DNA of 64,000 nt from Bradyrhizobium sp. LHD-71 (GTDB lineage: Bacteria; Pseudomonadota; Alphaproteobacteria; Rhizobiales; Xanthobacteraceae): contig NZ_JAVIFX010000008.1 of assembly GCF_031157255.1 (NCBI RefSeq), forward strand, positions 124,001 to 188,000. Reading direction: 5' to 3'. Position numbers and translations under genes: made by a program. Below are positions 63,713-64,000 of the stretch, one piece after another. Numbering within the stretch: position 1 is the first letter of the stretch; each line of letters starts with the position of its first letter. Under the pieces are notes generated by a model. The model was not told where the DNA came from and made no database searches. It worked only from the letters and a program-made list of their open reading frames with translations.

Positions 63713-64000
63713 TTAAATTCGCAAAGCGGCAGTAAGCTCGGCCACCGTGCGATTTTCGATGTCCAGCACGATCTCCTGCACCGCAGCCGCTTTGGTCCCG
63801 TCGACAGCGAGCGAGGCTGAGGCCATGAATTTCGCAGCGACGCTCTCCGTATCCAGCGCCCGCTCGCCGGCGCCGCTATTGACGCGGATGTGCCGGAAGA
63901 GCTCCCGCCCGTCCTTGAGCGTGAGCTTCACGCCGCCGGAGAAGAATTGTGGGAACGCTGATGCACTGTCGATCGAGCATGCCACGCGGGTAGCGAGTTC
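63713..64000 (-). CDS. MmgE/PrpD family protein, C-terminal end (5' part outside window)
   Basis: The frame is open to the window edge, so only the last 95 residues are seen. VKLTLKDGRELFRHIRVNSGAGERALDTESVAAKFMASAS matches the C-terminal domain of MmgE/PrpD proteins, where GR plus a basic segment is followed by an AKF helix. It converges on the DUF1446 gene with 33 bases between the stops. It is the third family member in the window and again neighbours an AtuA-like gene. Confidence 0.82.
   Translation of the reverse strand, partial: ELATRVACSIDSASAFPQFFSGGVKLTLKDGRELFRHIRVNSGAGERALDTESVAAKFMASASLAVDGTKAAAVQEIVLDIENRTVAELTAALRI

Overview
This is GC-rich chromosomal DNA of a free-living proteobacterium, most likely an alphaproteobacterium of the Hyphomicrobiales (Bradyrhizobium/Rhodopseudomonas type). 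The inference rests on tightly packed catabolic operons, many GntR/FCD and IclR regulators, Bug/TctC-type and Tat-exported binding proteins, frequent ATGA start/stop overlaps and palindromic intergenic repeats. I see no rRNA, tRNA, CRISPR array, transposase, integrase or phage gene. Nearly every gene concerns uptake and breakdown of small organic acids or amide/ureide-like compounds, so the window reads as a catabolic accessory region.

Layout. (1) 1-8.4 kb: the 3' end of an MmgE/PrpD gene converges on a minus-strand operon running acyl-CoA dehydrogenase, crotonase, AtuA-like (DUF1446), CaiB/BaiF CoA-transferase, GntR-UTRA regulator; a TctC-type binding protein diverges from it. (2) 8.6-15.3 kb: a zinc alcohol dehydrogenase, then a minus-strand unit tctB-tctA-sensor kinase-sigma54 response regulator preceded by a near-consensus sigma-54 promoter. 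(3) 16-25.5 kb: a divergent locus around twin palindromes, with FCD regulator and amidase on the minus strand and amidohydrolase, a PotABCD-like ABC importer, a PuuE-like deacetylase/allantoinase and an Asp/Glu/hydantoin racemase-like protein on the plus strand; it looks like a cyclic-amide or ureide pathway. (4) 25.7-31 kb: VOC, cupin and DoxX genes on the minus strand, two CTAGTGTC-ended palindromic elements, then SMP-30 lactonase, aldose epimerase and an unusual binding protein without signal peptide. (5) 31.2-40.2 kb: an FCD regulator divergent from a flavin monooxygenase-like gene, followed by CoA ligase, double-hotdog hydratase, crotonase, two acyl-CoA dehydrogenases and a second TctC protein. 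(6) 40.2-53.2 kb: IclR divergent from a long operon with HyuA, HyuB, a Dpp-type ABC importer (including a fused permease-ATPase), SDR, N-formylglutamate-amidohydrolase-like protein and a DadA-like oxidase. (7) 53.2-64 kb: MmgE/PrpD and PrpF (minus), FCD regulator (plus), isocitrate-lyase-family enzyme (minus), an ABC importer with a fused double permease, DUF4387 and a second AtuA-like protein (plus), and the C-terminal end of a third MmgE/PrpD gene.

The strongest leads are the self-contained sigma-54 TctBA two-component module, the ureide-like locus with its twin operators and cysteine-less racemase homologue, the PrpF/PrpD/ICL/DUF4387/DUF1446 locus, and the paired palindromic elements. All functions are assigned by reading motifs and gene context. 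No database search was run.
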